Source of the DNA: Cymbomonas tetramitiformis
Lineage: Eukaryota > Chlorophyta > Pyramimonadophyceae > Pyramimonadales > Pyramimonadaceae
DNA: 64,000 nucleotides
Assembly (NCBI GenBank): GCA_001247695.2
Contig: LGRX02024661.1
Span: 1 to 64,000, forward strand
Direction of reading: 5' to 3'
The first letter of the stretch is position 1; the number at the start of each line of letters is the position of its first letter. The translations under genes were made by a program, and so were the position numbers. The notes under the pieces are model-generated. The model searched no databases and was not told the DNA's origin. It saw nothing but the letters and a program-made list of their open reading frames with translations. Below are positions 9,871 to 18,430 of this stretch, one piece after another.

Positions 9871-10145
9871 GTAGCAAGCGATCACCGTGCGAAGCTCCTT
9901 AAAAAATATCTACGAGTGCTATATGTTGTTGTATCTATACAGTGGACCGACGCCTGTTAACTAACGTTTACGAGTACCAACAACTAAAGCCTTTCATAAA
10001 AAAGTGTCATGCCGCACGAAACGTTCGTCGTTGCACTACATCGTGCTGGCGAATTTGGTGTTTGGGGTGGTGATGCTCGTTTTGCAAGTGCGGCAGTATA
10101 AAACCGTAACCGCGTGAACATGTTTTATTAATAATTTAAACGCGG
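9871..10145. other. Intergenic spacer
   Basis: The only open frame is a 30-codon stretch at 10009-10101 with no support. A 32-bp stretch at 10014-10045 closely resembles 6661-6692, so the 963-codon gene is flanked by short imperfect direct repeats. Confidence 0.4.
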
Positions 10146-10487
10146 TCAAATGCAGTCTCCCAGGTTGATCACAAGCAGAGGCCCGACGATGGAGCCGCCG
10201 CACACGTGCTCGCCGTACACATCGGTGGCTTCGGCGTTTGAGGGCAAGTTTTTGTTGCGCCCGTCTTCGTCCACCCACAAAACCAGCTCGCTCTCCGCCC
10301 ATTCGTCGTCGTCGATGACGGGCACCATCTGCACCATGTCACAGTCGCCCAGTAAGGCGCGCAATCGTTGCAGATCGAAAGGGCCGTCCACAAGATGCGA
10401 CGACCCTCCGACGAGCTGCAGCACGCCCTTCTTAGGAGGCGGCGCGTCGTACAGCTTCCAAGGCGTTTCGCTGCGCTCTTCGGTCAT
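10146..10487 (-). CDS. DUF3846-like protein
   Basis: The protein is 113 aa from ATG 10487. It has the layout of DUF3846 domains: a basic start, then LQLVGG, a short beta-rich core with acidic turn, the LWVDEDGRNKNLPSNAEAT segment (family pattern NEdGk..lp.N..AT), and a closing GSIVGPLLVI strand. Such domains occur in phages and in large algal viruses, and their function is unknown. The frame extends upstream to 10739, but that part is basic and unlike the domain, so the shorter start is preferred. No TATA box is at the usual distance. Confidence 0.65.
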   Translation of the reverse strand: MTEERSETPWKLYDAPPPKKGVLQLVGGSSHLVDGPFDLQRLRALLGDCDMVQMVPVIDDDEWAESELVLWVDEDGRNKNLPSNAEATDVYGEHVCGGSIVGPLLVINLGDCI

Positions 10488-10739
10488 GACGCGACCGCAC
10501 GGGCGTCGCCTTTGGTGATGCGAGTGAGTGTTTCGCGTTTGTAGAGCCCCGAGATGGGCAGTGCCGACTCTGCGTATGTTTACCGTAACGAGGGACGGCT
10601 GTTTAAAGTTTGGGCGTTCGTATAAATGCGTACGGGACGAGCGGGCGAATCGCAAATGTGCCCGACCGTGCAACGATGATAAGTTCATCGACGTTGCGTA
10701 TTTGGATTTAAGAGCTAACTTTTTGCGCGTTGTATGCAA

Positions 10740-11077
10740 CTTTGTGATCGCACGTCACGTTTTGTAGGGTTAGAAGTCGTGCATGACCGGCGACTGACGC
10801 TGTTTTACCGGTGACAAATTTCTCTCCCCACAGGGAGAGAAAATGTACGATTTTTTGCCAGTGCCAAAAACAGTGACAAGCTTGCGTTTTCCCGCCCTAA
10901 ACCTTATGTTTTACGCGTGTCACGCAACGTCGCCACGGTTGGTCAAATATGTATAGCACCCGGAAAATACCCGATTCTTGAAGCTACGATTTTTTGTCGG
11001 CGCGTGTGAAACTTAACTTCGCGTGAAAAAAGTTGCACTCGTGCATGTGAACAAAATGGTGAATTTTTATGTGGCGG
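10740..11077. other. Intergenic region with a perfect hairpin
   Basis: No supported gene. It holds the hairpin at 10819-10842 and, from about 10975, the first copy of a duplicated promoter region repeated at about 11745. Confidence 0.5.
10819..10842. terminator. Perfect 10-bp hairpin, CACA loop
   Basis: TTTCTCTCCC and GGGAGAGAAA pair around a 4-nt loop. It lies in the spacer between the DUF3846-like gene (which reads away) and the helix-turn-helix gene. It could mark a transcript end or a bound element. Confidence 0.45.
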
Positions 11078-11085
11078 TATAAATA
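11078..11085 (+). promoter_or_regulatory. TATA box, first HTH gene copy
   Basis: TATAAATA begins 40 nt before the ATG at 11118, inside the duplicated promoter block. Confidence 0.7.
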
Positions 11086-11117
11086 CACGTGCAAAAGATG
11101 TCCCATAAACGCAAAAC

Positions 11118-11603
11118 ATGTCTAAAAATTTTGTGAGTACAAAAATCGCTACGTCGAAACTCGGCATTTCAGCCCGGATTTTGCGCGGGTGGAGTGACAA
11201 AGGATATATAACTACAAAACGAACACCTGGAAACACGCGGTACTATGACGTGATTAAGTTTCTTGCTGATCATGCCGACGGAAAGTTAAGTTTGCTCAAT
11301 ACCAAACTGTTCACTAAGGATGCGGATACGCGCGAAGACGAGGTCATGCATAGCGAAGGCGACGTGACGCTCGCCGAGGAGGTGCTCGAGACCGACGACC
11401 CCGCCGTCGCCATCGATGATATGGACGCTGTGGACGAAGAAATTGTGGCCCCAAATCTTGTACTTGCGACCGCGAACACTTCTGACTCGGACGGGACACA
11501 TCGCCGATGGAAGAGAAATGGCAAGGTAAGTGTCATTCGTGTCATACAAATGATGACTACCACGTGTCCAGTTTCAATTGGTCATTTTTTTTTCTTAACC
11601 TAG
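11118..11603 (+). CDS. MerR-like HTH protein, MSV199 domain deleted
   Basis: The protein is 161 aa. Residues 1-45 form a MerR/IS607-resolvase-like helix-turn-helix (KLGISARILRGWSDKGYI followed by an RTPGNTRYY wing), nearly identical to the paralogue at 11881. After DTREDEV it jumps straight to a SEGDVTLAEEV segment, which corresponds to REGDLTLAGEV some 110 residues further on in the paralogue. The whole MSV199 domain is therefore missing. The acidic tail ends in an unrelated stretch. It could act as a DNA-binding competitor of the full-length copy, or be a decaying duplicate. Confidence 0.65.
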   Translation: MSKNFVSTKIATSKLGISARILRGWSDKGYITTKRTPGNTRYYDVIKFLADHADGKLSLLNTKLFTKDADTREDEVMHSEGDVTLAEEVLETDDPAVAIDDMDAVDEEIVAPNLVLATANTSDSDGTHRRWKRNGKVSVIRVIQMMTTTCPVSIGHFFFLT

Positions 11604-11840
11604 ATGTTATATATTGATGTTAGATTTTTTTCAAGAAAACCCGGATCTGGGTAATCAAAAATTTGCGTTTTTCAAAAATCAGACCCCCCTCTTTTTGTGT
11701 TATGCAACGATTTAGATGTTTAAAACTGAAATGCCCGATACGTGAAGCTACGATTGTTCGTCGGCGTGAGAAATTTTCACTTCGCGTGAAAAAAGTTGCA
11801 CCCGTGCATGTGAACAAAATGGTAAATTTTTGCGTGACGG
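11604..11840. other. Spacer with second promoter copy
   Basis: No gene. From about 11745 it repeats the leader found before 11118. Confidence 0.5.
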
Positions 11841-11848
11841 TATAAATA
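11841..11848 (+). promoter_or_regulatory. TATA box, second HTH gene copy
   Basis: TATAAATA begins 40 nt before the ATG at 11881, the same spacing as in the first copy. Confidence 0.7.
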
Positions 11849-11880
11849 CACGTGCAAAGCAGGTCTTATAAACGCAAGAC

Positions 11881-13074
11881 ATGTCTCAAAAATTTGTAAG
11901 CACAAAGATAGCTACGTCGAAACTCGGCATATCAGGCCGGATTTTGCGCGGGTGGAGCGATAAAGGATATATAACTACAAAACGAACACAAGGGAACACG
12001 CGGTACTATGACGTGGATGGGTTTCTTGCGGATCATGCCGACGGAAAGTTAAGTTTGCTGAATACCAAACTGTTCACTAAGAACGCGGATACGCGCGAAG
12101 ACGAGGTCGTGCATATTTGGAAAACTGACATAGAGGCCATGTTTAAAATGGTGCACGAGAAGACAAAGCAATGTGCTTGTTTATTCGTCATCGATTTTGA
12201 CAAGGCGTACGGGTGGTTGGGGTTCACCCAAAAAATTAAGGCAAAAGCTCACCTGCTAGAAAATTGTGAGGAGGACGTGGATTACACCATGAAGCTAGAA
12301 AACTTTGCACCGGACATCACCAGCCCGCTTGAAAAACACGGCAATTGCGAAACGATCATGATCACCGCGGACTGCTTTAAAGCCATCTGCATGTCGGCGC
12401 GCACCGCGCAGGGCAAACGCGTCCGCCAATACTACCTCGAACTGGAGCGTCGTGTACGCGAGGGCGATCTGACGCTCGCCGGAGAGGTTGTGCAAAACTA
12501 CGACAACGCGAACGGCGTGCACACCCAGGTGCTGTTGAGGACCGACACCAGCGCGACGAACGGCCCGCCGGAATGGGTGACTCTGTGGAAGGAGGCGCGC
12601 GGCGACCAGAAGGAGATGGGAAAGGTGATGCGCGGCATCATCAAGGCGAAGGGGGCCAAGGATCCACGCGTGTACCAGGAGGTGGAGAACATCCACAACC
12701 AGAGCGTGTGGAACTTTGAGGGCTGGACCCGGCAGTATCTCAAGGAGAACGGCGTTCGGGTCAACGCGGCCGCGGAGGCGATGAACAAGAAACAGCTCAA
12801 CGTACGCGAGCAATTCTCGGACACCTTCTGCAAAAAACTGATCGACATGGACGCGCCGACCGCGCAAAGCATTCGGAAACTGGCCGAGGAGATTAAAATA
12901 GCCACGCTGCCCTACACGAATTTTCACCAGCTGCAGGAGTACAAATCCAACCACGAGGACAAAGGCAACCCGGTACCGTGCGGTAAACGCGTGCGTCAAC
13001 TGGAAAGCGCGCATCGCCGCTCGCAGAAACGGCTGGCGACGGTGGAGCGGCGCCGCGCGCTCGAGACTGCGTAG
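11881..13074 (+). CDS. HTH-MSV199 domain DNA-binding protein
   Basis: The protein is 397 aa. Residues 1-45 are a MerR-like helix-turn-helix with an RTQGNTRYY wing. Residues about 78-190 match the MSV199 domain found with BRO/KilA-N proteins of large DNA viruses (FVIDFDKAYGWLGF, later ITADCFKAICMSARTAQGK and YYLELERR). The C-terminal 190 residues are basic and probably helical, with an Arg-rich end (RVRQLESAHRRSQKR). A DNA-binding regulatory or replication role is inferred. GC content rises sharply after about codon 130, as if the N-terminal HTH and the rest have different histories. Confidence 0.8.
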   Translation: MSQKFVSTKIATSKLGISGRILRGWSDKGYITTKRTQGNTRYYDVDGFLADHADGKLSLLNTKLFTKNADTREDEVVHIWKTDIEAMFKMVHEKTKQCACLFVIDFDKAYGWLGFTQKIKAKAHLLENCEEDVDYTMKLENFAPDITSPLEKHGNCETIMITADCFKAICMSARTAQGKRVRQYYLELERRVREGDLTLAGEVVQNYDNANGVHTQVLLRTDTSATNGPPEWVTLWKEARGDQKEMGKVMRGIIKAKGAKDPRVYQEVENIHNQSVWNFEGWTRQYLKENGVRVNAAAEAMNKKQLNVREQFSDTFCKKLIDMDAPTAQSIRKLAEEIKIATLPYTNFHQLQEYKSNHEDKGNPVPCGKRVRQLESAHRRSQKRLATVERRRALETA

Positions 13075-13076
13075 TG

Positions 13077-13430
13077 ACGTATGATGCCTTGTGCTATTCA
13101 ACAGGCGAACTAAATAAGGAATTCAGGAAGATTCCATCTAAAAATGTATTAAGCAATTTGGATGAGTACATTGAAAATTGCACGACACCTGTTATTGAAT
13201 TGCAAGAAATTTATGATAGTCTCAAAGTTTTTGACATGAATCATGTTATTTTTTTGAACGCGATTAAGCACTACGAGCTTCGCGGACCGCTTATGTACTA
13301 TATAAATTTATATCATCTACAGCGATCTTGCGTAGAAAATTCCAGTGCAACCTTCGTCCCGATCGACGGGTTTCAAGACCCCGAAGATACTGCAACCTCT
13401 GTAGCTTCGTGGCGGTCATGCGGACCGTAA
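13077..13430 (+). pseudogene. AT-rich coding remnant without start
   Basis: Directly after the stop of the MSV199 gene an AT-rich frame is open for about 118 codons to a stop at 13430. It has good protein-like composition (helical, with ELRGPLMYYINLYHL) but no usable in-frame ATG near its beginning, and a different base composition from the upstream gene. I take it as the tail of a lost gene, perhaps displaced by the neighbouring duplication. Family not recognised. Confidence 0.35.
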
Positions 13431-13513
13431 GGCCACTGCGACACACGATTATATCGTCGATTACAAACCACGTTGCTAAACTCTCCGACTTGCAACGTTG
13501 TGCTGCACGCACC

Positions 13514-13786
13514 TTACCGTCTCATTGTTTGGCGTGACGGCATTTTGACACCGGCTTGCCCCGGTAATTGCAGTTTTTTACTAACTCCGTCTGGTACCGC
13601 GTCGCAAGGGAAGAAGCAGCTGCAGGGAAATAAAAAAATGCTCAACAAGATTGTTATCGGACCGCAGTAAGCGTACGCGCTCGAATCACACGGTACCCGG
13701 TCTACGCATTGGCAGTACGCGCAGCATCCGCAGCTGTTGGGATAGTGTTGATAGTTTGATTTCGGGTCCAACCATACGCTCGGCAT
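13514..13786 (-). CDS. Small Cys-rich membrane protein
   Basis: The protein is 90 aa from ATG 13786, with a TATAAATA box 54 nt upstream on the same strand. The N-terminal third has closely spaced cysteines (CGCCAYCQC near residues 19-25) and the middle a hydrophobic segment (residues about 44-60, ITILLSIFLF). The tail is basic. This would fit a small virion or ER membrane protein. No family recognised; the promoter is the main support that it is real. Confidence 0.5.
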   Translation of the reverse strand: MPSVWLDPKSNYQHYPNSCGCCAYCQCVDRVPCDSSAYAYCGPITILLSIFLFPCSCFFPCDAVPDGVSKKLQLPGQAGVKMPSRQTMRR

Positions 13787-13832
13787 GATTTTTTAACGTC
13801 CACCGAATTATTTTACCGATGCGCGACCAAGG

Positions 13833-13840
13833 TATTTATA
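13833..13840 (-). promoter_or_regulatory. TATA box of the small Cys-rich gene
   Basis: TATAAATA on the minus strand, with the first ATG 54 nt downstream. Confidence 0.5.
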
Positions 13841-14079
13841 CATACACGATTGTTTCGGGTTAGGTTACGGCGTGTGAAACGCGCGCTCCTACTGTCTATT
13901 AGGCAGATGTAAAGTTGTTACTATGTTGCATTTTCAAGCTTCGCGCAAGCACGATTATTCTGCGACACGCTTTTGTTGATGTGGTTTTGACAAAACCCAA
14001 TCAAAATTTATTAAGTTTATGGTAATTCGCTGTCAACACCCAACAGTTATTTCAATTTGCAAAAACAAATAGCAAAAAC

Positions 14080-15696
14080 CTAGGTTAACTCTTGGCAACT
14101 GTAAGTAAATCCAATCACCCTGGAAGCATCTGGGTCCATACCAGGACTATCGAAGACGGTTATTTCCGTAAACCCGGTCAGATAAGTACCAGCATAGCAA
14201 CGAACGACTTTGTTGGGTTCGTTTTGATCCGTCGGCATACCTTCAACAACACATGAACTTTGTTCTGTATTATAATGTACCCCGTAAATTGCGAGCGCGT
14301 TATCAATTCCCTTGAATTTCTCGGTGTAATAAAAAAGAAGATCATTTTGGGTTGAATCATATGTTGTTGTGACCGTGCACGTATCGGGGGTTTCATCGCC
14401 GACGATTAACTCTGTTTGTTGCTGATCGTTGCATACAAACTTAAAATTTTGCAAAGGAATGCCCCGATTCAACTCATCTGTCTTTATAACGTCGGCTACG
14501 TAGGCACCGGTAGGACAATTCACCGCCGGATTGTGAGCTGGACGCGCGCAAGGTGTCCCTTGAGTATCGCTACATGTAGGCCCACAAAGTTGTGAATGGG
14601 CACCTGTAAATGGTTTGAAGTTTGGATCGTTGCATAAGAAACGCATATAAGACGTTAGTGGCGGACTTGGCGGAGGTGGAGGTGACGGGGGCGGCGGGGA
14701 GGCGTGTCCGTAAGGCGTCGACGAAAACACGATTAATAAGAGTTGCATTGGATCAGTAGTACTTGCAGTATAACCTTGCATGCACTCAGCAGATGATTCA
14801 CACTGGGTTGTTTGAGTGTCGTACCCATACAAGTGGCAAGAGCAAGTACTGAAGGTCGGAAGTTGAAATAACGAGTATCCAAAACTTGCACAGCCCGATT
14901 CTATTGCGCACGCGTTCAGACATTCTCCAATAATTTCATATGTGCTCAAGCGGCTTCCCAAACCCTGCGGGCATTTGGCTGTACCATCATCGCTGGTAGT
15001 TGAAATTGTTTCAATAAGCGTCGTGGAGTAATGGTAATCGGTACTAGTACAATATAAAGGATTCGTAAATGCTCCGTTTTCTCTAGCATCGCACGAGCTT
15101 GTAAATGTGGGCGGGGGAGGCAAGGGCGGGCTCGGTGGTGGAGGCGAAGGCGAAGGCGGAGGCGGAGACGGAGGCAAAGGCGGAGGCGAAGGCGAAGGCG
15201 GAGGCGACGGCGGAGGCGGAGACGGAGGCGAAGGCGGAGGGGAAGGCGAGGGCGGAGGCGGAGACGAAGGCGGAGACGGAGGCGGAGGCGAAGGCGAAGG
15301 CGAAGGCGGAAGCGGAGGCGAAGGCGGAGGCGGAGACGGAGACGAAGGCGGAGGCGAAGGCGGAGGCAAGGGCGGAGGTGGAGGTGGCGATGGTGGACTC
15401 GGCCAATGATGCGGAGACAGGAGGCGGAGGCGGAAACGAAGGCGGAGGCGGAGGCAGAGGGGCGGGGACGGAGGCAGGCGGAGACGGAGGCGAAGGCGGA
15501 GGCGGGGGCGAGGCGGAGGCGGTGACAGTGGCGAGGCAGAAGCGGAGGTAAAGGTGCGGGTGGAGGGGAGGGGAGGGGGGGAGGAGACGGTGGGGAGGTG
15601 GAGGTTTTGGTGGAGGTGGTGGCGGTGGAGAGGGAGGTGGAGGTGGGGGTGGAATGTCACCTCAGCAGCAACCACCAAATCATACAATCTCGACAC
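14080..15696 (-). CDS. Pro-rich Cys-containing surface protein, 3' piece of a broken gene
   Basis: The frame is 538 codons but has no ATG before residue 360 or so; its upstream end is a GTG. The first about 100 residues are an out-of-frame reading of the hexanucleotide repeat (RLRLRL), then it becomes SPPPP repeats. Two Cys-rich ectodomain-like modules follow (for example CLNACAIESGCASFGY, reminiscent of PAN/Apple folds), separated by a second PPPSPPPP linker. It lacks signal peptide and promoter. Together with 15657-16496 it looks like one original gene interrupted by a TGA and frameshifts, unless these are sequencing errors in the repeat. Confidence 0.55.
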   Translation of the reverse strand: MSRLYDLVVAAEVTFHPHLHLPLHRHHLHQNLHLPTVSSPPPLPSTRTFTSASASPLSPPPPRPRLRLRLRLRLPPSPPLCLRLRLRFRLRLLSPHHWPSPPSPPPPPPLPPPSPPPSSPSPPPPSPPLPPSPSPSPPPPSPPSSPPPPSPSPPPSPPSPPPPSPPPSPSPPPLPPSPPPPSPSPPPPSPPLPPPPTFTSSCDARENGAFTNPLYCTSTDYHYSTTLIETISTTSDDGTAKCPQGLGSRLSTYEIIGECLNACAIESGCASFGYSLFQLPTFSTCSCHLYGYDTQTTQCESSAECMQGYTASTTDPMQLLLIVFSSTPYGHASPPPPSPPPPPSPPLTSYMRFLCNDPNFKPFTGAHSQLCGPTCSDTQGTPCARPAHNPAVNCPTGAYVADVIKTDELNRGIPLQNFKFVCNDQQQTELIVGDETPDTCTVTTTYDSTQNDLLFYYTEKFKGIDNALAIYGVHYNTEQSSCVVEGMPTDQNEPNKVVRCYAGTYLTGFTEITVFDSPGMDPDASRVIGFTYSCQELT

Positions 15697-16010
15697 CGGT
15701 CAACAAAGAAGCCATGCGTAAAAAGAGCTTTACCAAGGGAAAGCGGAGGCGAAGGCGGAGGCGGAGACGGAGGCGAAGGCGGAGGCGGAGGCAAAGGCGG
15801 AGACGGAGACGGTGGCGGAGGCGGAGACGGAGGCGAAGGCGGAGGCGGGGGCGCAGGCGGAGGCGGTGACGGTGGCGGAGGCGGAAGCGGAGGCGAAGGC
15901 GGAGGCGGAGGCGGAGGCGAAGGCGGAGGCGGAGGCGGAGGCGGAGACGGAGGCGGAGGCGGAGGCGGAGACGGAGGCGAAGGCGGAGGCGGAGGCGGAG
16001 GCAAAAGCGG
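15125..16010. repeat. GGAGGC/GGAGGCGAA-type microsatellite encoding SPPPP
   Basis: Long runs of 6- and 9-bp units rich in GGAGGC, interrupted at about 15410-15740 by irregular G-rich sequence. On the minus strand they encode serine-proline stalks. Such runs are prone to slippage and to assembly or read errors, and reading-frame changes occur within them. Confidence 0.85.
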
Positions 16011-16496
16011 GGTATGGTATTCGTACACGGGGGCGCCATCCACATCCACCTCTTGCAGACGATACGCGCCGTATTGTTTGAATTTGGGATACACCGCCGT
16101 CGCACCGTCGACGATCATGTTGCGGGCGACGACCTCAGCGTCCGCGCGAGCGCGATATTCTGCCTTGACCTTGGTAATCACCGACCCGCGCGCGACGCTA
16201 ACAAGGTCCGTGCGGGTGTGAGTGCGCACCGCTGCTCCCAACCGGCGCACGTAGGCGTCGTGCTGCTGCAGATGCTCGAGCACGAATATTCTGCGGAACG
16301 TTCGATTCGAAACGTATTTGTCGTAAAAGTCGGATTCGAATTCGCACGCGACATCGGTGGTGTGAACCTCGGAATCGCTGCGGGATGCGAGGCTCGAGTA
16401 AGTTATACCCGCGACAAATCCTAGGACGACAATCGATACCACCAAACCCGCGACGATCAGGCACGGAGGAGGCGGAGGTTTCTTTTTGCCTGGCAT
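15657..16496 (-). CDS. Type II membrane protein with Pro-rich stalk, 5' piece
   Basis: The protein is 279 aa from ATG 16496; a TATATATAA run lies about 75 nt upstream and an ATATT element about 40 nt upstream. MPGKKKPPPPP is followed by one strong transmembrane segment (residues about 13-37, LIVAGLVVSIVVLGFVAGI), then a folded region of about 120 residues, then SPPPP repeats. It ends at a TGA shortly after the repeat, and proline-rich coding resumes in the same frame past that stop. A lumenal or virion-surface role is inferred from topology. Confidence 0.65.
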   Translation of the reverse strand: MPGKKKPPPPPCLIVAGLVVSIVVLGFVAGITYSSLASRSDSEVHTTDVACEFESDFYDKYVSNRTFRRIFVLEHLQQHDAYVRRLGAAVRTHTRTDLVSVARGSVITKVKAEYRARADAEVVARNMIVDGATAVYPKFKQYGAYRLQEVDVDGAPVYEYHTPLLPPPPPPPSPPSPPPPPPPSPPPPPPPPSPPPPPPPSPPLPPPPPSPPPPAPPPPPSPPSPPPPPSPSPPLPPPPPSPPSPPPPSPPLSLGKALFTHGFFVDRCRDCMIWWLLLR

Positions 16497-16758
16497 TTCT
16501 TCGCGCGTTTGAATCGAAGCATTTACGAAGTTCAAAATAATATTGTACGTGTGATCACTACAGGTATATATAACGTAATTATAAGCGCCTTTACAACCCA
16601 TTGTTCGAAATCTGTATTTTATTTTCAAAATTTGGTGTAAGAGACACGGATATTTCGTCCGGCCACCGATACATGATCTTACACGCTTATACATGAGCTT
16701 ACACGAATATTGGCATTTGTACGTACACGAACTAAGCAAAACTACAGATTGAGCACCC

Positions 16759-17277
16759 TCAGGATTCTTTGTCGGTCAAACGAGGGTCGTCCGTGGGTTT
16801 GGCTTTACGACGAGCCAAGGCGTGCATTGGCAGAGCCGCCATGATGCCGTTCTCCCTGTGCATCTCCACGTGCATGTTTCCGTTCAACCAGTTCGAACCG
16901 AGACGGAAATCCAGCGCGTCCAGCGTGGTCACGCCGCGATTCAAGGTGAATATGTTGCCGGCCGTAAAACTTTCGCGCAGGAAATTCTCTGACTCCTCGC
17001 GCAAAATCTCCAACGCCTCGGACGCGATGCGCAGTCCGATTGGGGCCACGTCGCCGATGAGCTCGCTGACCAGGCGCCGGAACGGCGCTTTTGAGATCGA
17101 TGACCGCGTGTCTCCGCGCATCTGTTTCCTCATTTCGCGCACAGCGATCGTGCCCGCCTTCCACCGACGCTTCTTGCCATGCTTCTCGTCGTTGTTCACG
17201 GCACCCGCCTTTGCGATGAGCTGCTGCGCGTGCAGTTTGCCATACTTTTGCTGTGCGGTGTTCTTCACGCGAGTCAT
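16759..17277 (-). CDS. Histone H3 homologue
   Basis: The protein is 172 aa from ATG 17277. Residues about 45-140 follow the H3 fold in order: AGTIAVREMRK (cf. PGTVALREIR), KAPFRRLVSELIGD (cf. KLPFQRLVREIAQD), LRIASEALEILREESENFL (alpha-2), and a third helix region after NRGVTTLDALDF. The N-terminal tail also aligns with H3: TRVKNTA for ARTKQTA keeps the lysine at position 4, but the ARKS motifs around K9 and K27 are absent. A short C-terminal extension follows. Histones are encoded by marseilleviruses, medusaviruses and mirusviruses. It probably packages viral DNA; no other histone is visible here. Confidence 0.85.
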   Translation of the reverse strand: MTRVKNTAQQKYGKLHAQQLIAKAGAVNNDEKHGKKRRWKAGTIAVREMRKQMRGDTRSSISKAPFRRLVSELIGDVAPIGLRIASEALEILREESENFLRESFTAGNIFTLNRGVTTLDALDFRLGSNWLNGNMHVEMHRENGIMAALPMHALARRKAKPTDDPRLTDKES

Positions 17278-17524
17278 GTTTGTTGTCGTGTGGCGAGAAG
17301 GCGATCGTGAGTGAGGCGAAGGGCTTGCGCTGCTTAAAAGTTTTGGTAAAAGATCTCGGGAGACGGCGAATGCACGTGGGCGCACTAAAAAAACCCTATG
17401 GGTGACGGAGGGTGGCAGATGCGTATTGCGCGCGCCGGTGGTGTTGCCTGAATGTTGCGGGGTTGCCTTTGACGATAAAGGTATATATTTATACGATTTG
17501 ATGTTGACATAACATTTGAGCCGC
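17278..17524. other. Divergent spacer between histone and unknown gene
   Basis: No gene. A TATA element for the rightward gene is at 17482-17493, and a TTTTAAG stretch about 55 nt upstream of the histone ATG may serve that gene. Confidence 0.4.
17482..17493 (+). promoter_or_regulatory. TATA element
   Basis: TATATATTTATA begins 43 nt before the ATG at 17525. Confidence 0.6.
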
Positions 17525-18421
17525 ATGAACCCGTGCGCGCCGATATTCAGCTCGTTTCTTTTTCCCGACACGACACCGCTCAGCGATGGGCGCGCCCGCG
17601 CGACCGATCGGCACGCAGAACTGAGTGCCCTCACACAACTGACCGAGCTTTCGCGTGGCACTCGCTTTTGCACGATGGACATGTGCGTGCACGCGTGCAT
17701 CGTGCTCTGTCGCGCTCATCCGGCGATCCAGCCTCTGGCGGCGCGGTCGATGGATGCGTTGCACAGGTGGTCGAGGCAACCGTACATCAGCACGGGGGCA
17801 TGCTTTGTGACCACGCGCCTCGTCGCCAAGGAGTTCCTGCGCGTGCACAACGATCGCGTATTATCCGACGTACGCGCGCTTGTGGCGCACGCGAAAGCAA
17901 TCCAAGAGCTTACGGCGGCGACCGAGCCAACGCCCCAGCTCGCGCTGGGCATGCACGCACGCAGCGTGCGGCGCCTGCAAGCGTTCTGCGCGGCGCACGA
18001 CGCCGTCGCAACGCCGTCGCTGCGACGGTCCGCCCTCTTTGTCTGCGAGCTTCGCGCGCTGGGCGCGCTTGGCGGATTCGACCCCGCGTACGAGAACGCG
18101 TTAGGGGTGGCCGCGACGTTGAACATGAATCGCGAGGTGGCGGTATGCACCCCGGACTGTATCGAACTGTACAGACAGGGCGCGCGCGCCGCGGCGCCAC
18201 GCGACATCCACGTAGCGCTGGCACGTAATCTGGAACTGCACCCGTTGAGCAAGCCCGCAAAACGGATACAAGAAAAATTGCGCACGCGTTACAAACGCGT
18301 CGGTTTGGCACATATCGCGCCGATCGTGACGGCGTACCTTCTGATATGCGACGAGGACACCAGGGACGTGGCGCTGCTGCTGCCTGAAAGCCTCGCCGAC
18401 GCGAAGGAACCATCCGGCTAA
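17525..18421 (+). CDS. Hypothetical protein, 298 aa
   Basis: Starts at ATG 17525, 43 nt after a TATA element; only a TTG lies in frame further upstream. The protein is Ala/Arg/Leu-rich and apparently all-helical, with several cysteines and no membrane segment. Codon use is strongly GC-rich. It is followed after nine bases by another gene in the same direction without its own TATA box, so the two may share a transcript. No family recognised. Confidence 0.7.
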   Translation: MNPCAPIFSSFLFPDTTPLSDGRARATDRHAELSALTQLTELSRGTRFCTMDMCVHACIVLCRAHPAIQPLAARSMDALHRWSRQPYISTGACFVTTRLVAKEFLRVHNDRVLSDVRALVAHAKAIQELTAATEPTPQLALGMHARSVRRLQAFCAAHDAVATPSLRRSALFVCELRALGALGGFDPAYENALGVAATLNMNREVAVCTPDCIELYRQGARAAAPRDIHVALARNLELHPLSKPAKRIQEKLRTRYKRVGLAHIAPIVTAYLLICDEDTRDVALLLPESLADAKEPSG

Positions 18422-18430
18422 GGTCACCCG

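Larger units (their letters stand above)
10975..12110 (+). repeat. Direct duplication of promoter plus gene start
   Basis: About 370 bp at 10975-11350 recurs at 11745-12110 with high identity. It includes the leader, the TATAAATACACGTGCAAA promoter and the first 75 or so codons, then the copies diverge. This produced two neighbouring paralogues under the same promoter. Confidence 0.8.

Noticed and set aside
10621..10628. TATAAATG on the plus strand
   Set aside because: No gene of meaningful length follows on that strand.
10488..10739. Upstream extension of the DUF3846-like frame
   Set aside because: Basic, low-complexity sequence unlike the domain; no promoter on that side.
15680..16105. 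Frame encoding RLRLRLRL
   Set aside because: Alternative frame of the GGAGGC repeat whose proper frame gives SPPPP.
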